Source: an uncultured Mordavella sp. (lineage in GTDB: Bacteria > Bacillota > Clostridia > Lachnospirales > Lachnospiraceae). Taken from it: a DNA stretch of 14,463 nucleotides. Position numbers and translations under genes: made by a program. This document shows positions 13,693-14,463 of the stretch, in pieces; within the stretch, counting starts at the first letter, position 1; each line of letters starts with the position of its first letter. The stretch is taken from assembly GCA_902406105.1 (NCBI GenBank), contig CABPCP010000069.1, positions 1 to 14,463 on the forward strand, given 5' to 3'. The notes beneath the pieces were generated by a model. That model had not been told where the DNA came from. It saw nothing but the letters and a program-made list of their open reading frames with translations, and did no database searches.

Positions 13693-14463
13693 TTACATCT
13701 TCTTGATCCGCTCGATAGCCGCCACCGTATTCTCATAACTTCCAAATGCGGTCAGCCGGAAATATCCTTCGCCGCTTGGGCCGAATCCGGAACCGGGGGT
13801 TCCGACTACGCCTGCCTTTTCCAGCAGATGGTCGAAGAACTCCCAGGACGTCATTCCTTTGGGTGTCTCCAGCCAGATATATGGAGCGTTCACACCGCCG
13901 GATACGCTATAACCCGCCTCTTTTAATCCATCGTATATAACTTTGGCGTTTTTCATATAGTATGCGACCTGTTCTTTTAACTGCGCCTTGCCTGCCTCTG
14001 AGTATACGGCCTCTCCTGCCCGCTGTACGATATAAGGCGCTCCGTTGTACTTAGTGCCGTGGCGTCTCGCCCACAGAGAATGGAGCATTACATCTCCGGA
14101 TTTCAGGTCTTTGGGCACGATCGTGGCTCCCAGTCTTACTCCGGTAAATCCCGCGTTTTTAGAAAAGCTTCTCAGCTCGATGGCGCAGGTCCTTGCTCCT
14201 TCACACTCATAGATGGTGTGGGGAACGTCCGCCTCGGAAATATAAGCCTCGTAAGCGGCATCGTAGATGATCACCGCTCCCACTTTGTTAGCGTAATCCA
14301 CCCACTCCTGAAGCTGCGGCTTCGTGATCGTAGAACCTGTCGGATTATTGGGGAAACACAGGTAAATGATATCCGGCGTCTCTTTTGGCAGTTCCGGCGC
14401 GAAATTGGTCTCCTTTGTGCAAGGCATATAAATCACATCGCTCCATGTCTCCGTCTTGGGGTC
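13693..14463 (-). CDS. dapL: LL-diaminopimelate aminotransferase, C-terminal part
   Basis: The reading frame is open to the right edge, so the gene is cut by the window: 256 residues are visible of about 400-410 for the family, and the N-terminal third is missing. It is a PLP-dependent fold-type I aminotransferase. Visible are NNPTG (visible residues 39-43), the YDAAYEAY segment with the PLP-contacting Asp and Tyr, and the Schiff-base lysine in [14 protein letters not shown] (visible K102). The wording around IYMPC and FPNNPTGS matches DapL, which converts tetrahydrodipicolinate to LL-diaminopimelate in lysine and peptidoglycan synthesis. The GTG at 14434-14436 is internal, not a start. It is a housekeeping gene, unrelated to the accessory fermentation block. 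Confidence 0.88.
   Translation of the reverse strand, partial: DPKTETWSDVIYMPCTKETNFAPELPKETPDIIYLCFPNNPTGSTITKPQLQEWVDYANKVGAVIIYDAAYEAYISEADVPHTIYECEGARTCAIELRSFSKNAGFTGVRLGATIVPKDLKSGDVMLHSLWARRHGTKYNGAPYIVQRAGEAVYSEAGKAQLKEQVAYYMKNAKVIYDGLKEAGYSVSGGVNAPYIWLETPKGMTSWEFFDHLLEKAGVVGTPGSGFGPSGEGYFRLTAFGSYENTVAAIERIKKM

Overview
The window looks like a chromosomal stretch from an anaerobic, fermentative Firmicute, most likely a gut-type Clostridia (Lachnospiraceae-like). The evidence is moderate GC content, purine-rich AGGAG/GGAGG ribosome binding sites, oxygen-sensitive families (4Fe-4S enoate reductase, Fe-dependent alcohol dehydrogenase, CoA-acylating aldehyde dehydrogenase), a ptb-buk pair, and an LL-diaminopimelate aminotransferase at the right edge. 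The family calls come from motifs read by eye; no database search was possible.

Layout. Positions 1-301 carry no convincing gene, only several hairpins, the last of which (244-274) is a plausible terminator. Positions 302-8071 form a tightly packed minus-strand set, read from right to left: a 2-enoate reductase-like flavoenzyme (6083-8071), an OFA-type MFS transporter (4835-6070), a second Old Yellow Enzyme / 2,4-dienoyl-CoA reductase-like flavoenzyme (2907-4835), an iron-containing alcohol dehydrogenase (1688-2866) and, after a strong hairpin, a GntP-family permease (302-1585). A LysR regulator (8173-9102, plus strand) is divergent from this set, and the roughly 100-base gap holds a good sigma-A promoter and a T-N11-A dyad.

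The LysR gene converges on a second minus-strand operon with overlapping stop codons. That operon, in transcription order, is a CoA-acylating aldehyde dehydrogenase (11175-12584), phosphate butyryltransferase (10234-11145) and butyrate kinase (9099-10223). Its control region (12610-12715) has a promoter, a perfect LacI-type palindrome and a Rex-like dyad. To its right are a 42-bp perfect palindrome, a small plus-strand zinc-ribbon/DUF4234 membrane protein (12986-13558), its terminator, a 20-bp-stem hairpin, and the C-terminal part of dapL (13693 to the edge).

Working model (inference). The two enoate/enone reductases reduce an unsaturated compound moved by the MFS or GntP carrier and so act as an electron sink. 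The alcohol and aldehyde dehydrogenases oxidise an alcohol or aldehyde to an acyl-CoA, and Ptb-Buk converts that to the free acid with ATP gain. The two halves would balance redox around a LysR-sensed substrate. The substrate cannot be read from the sequence. The genes needed for known relatives of this idea (bai 7alpha-dehydroxylation, the fld phenyllactate pathway, diol dehydratase) are absent, so the locus is either a novel combination or one part of a pathway whose other genes lie elsewhere.
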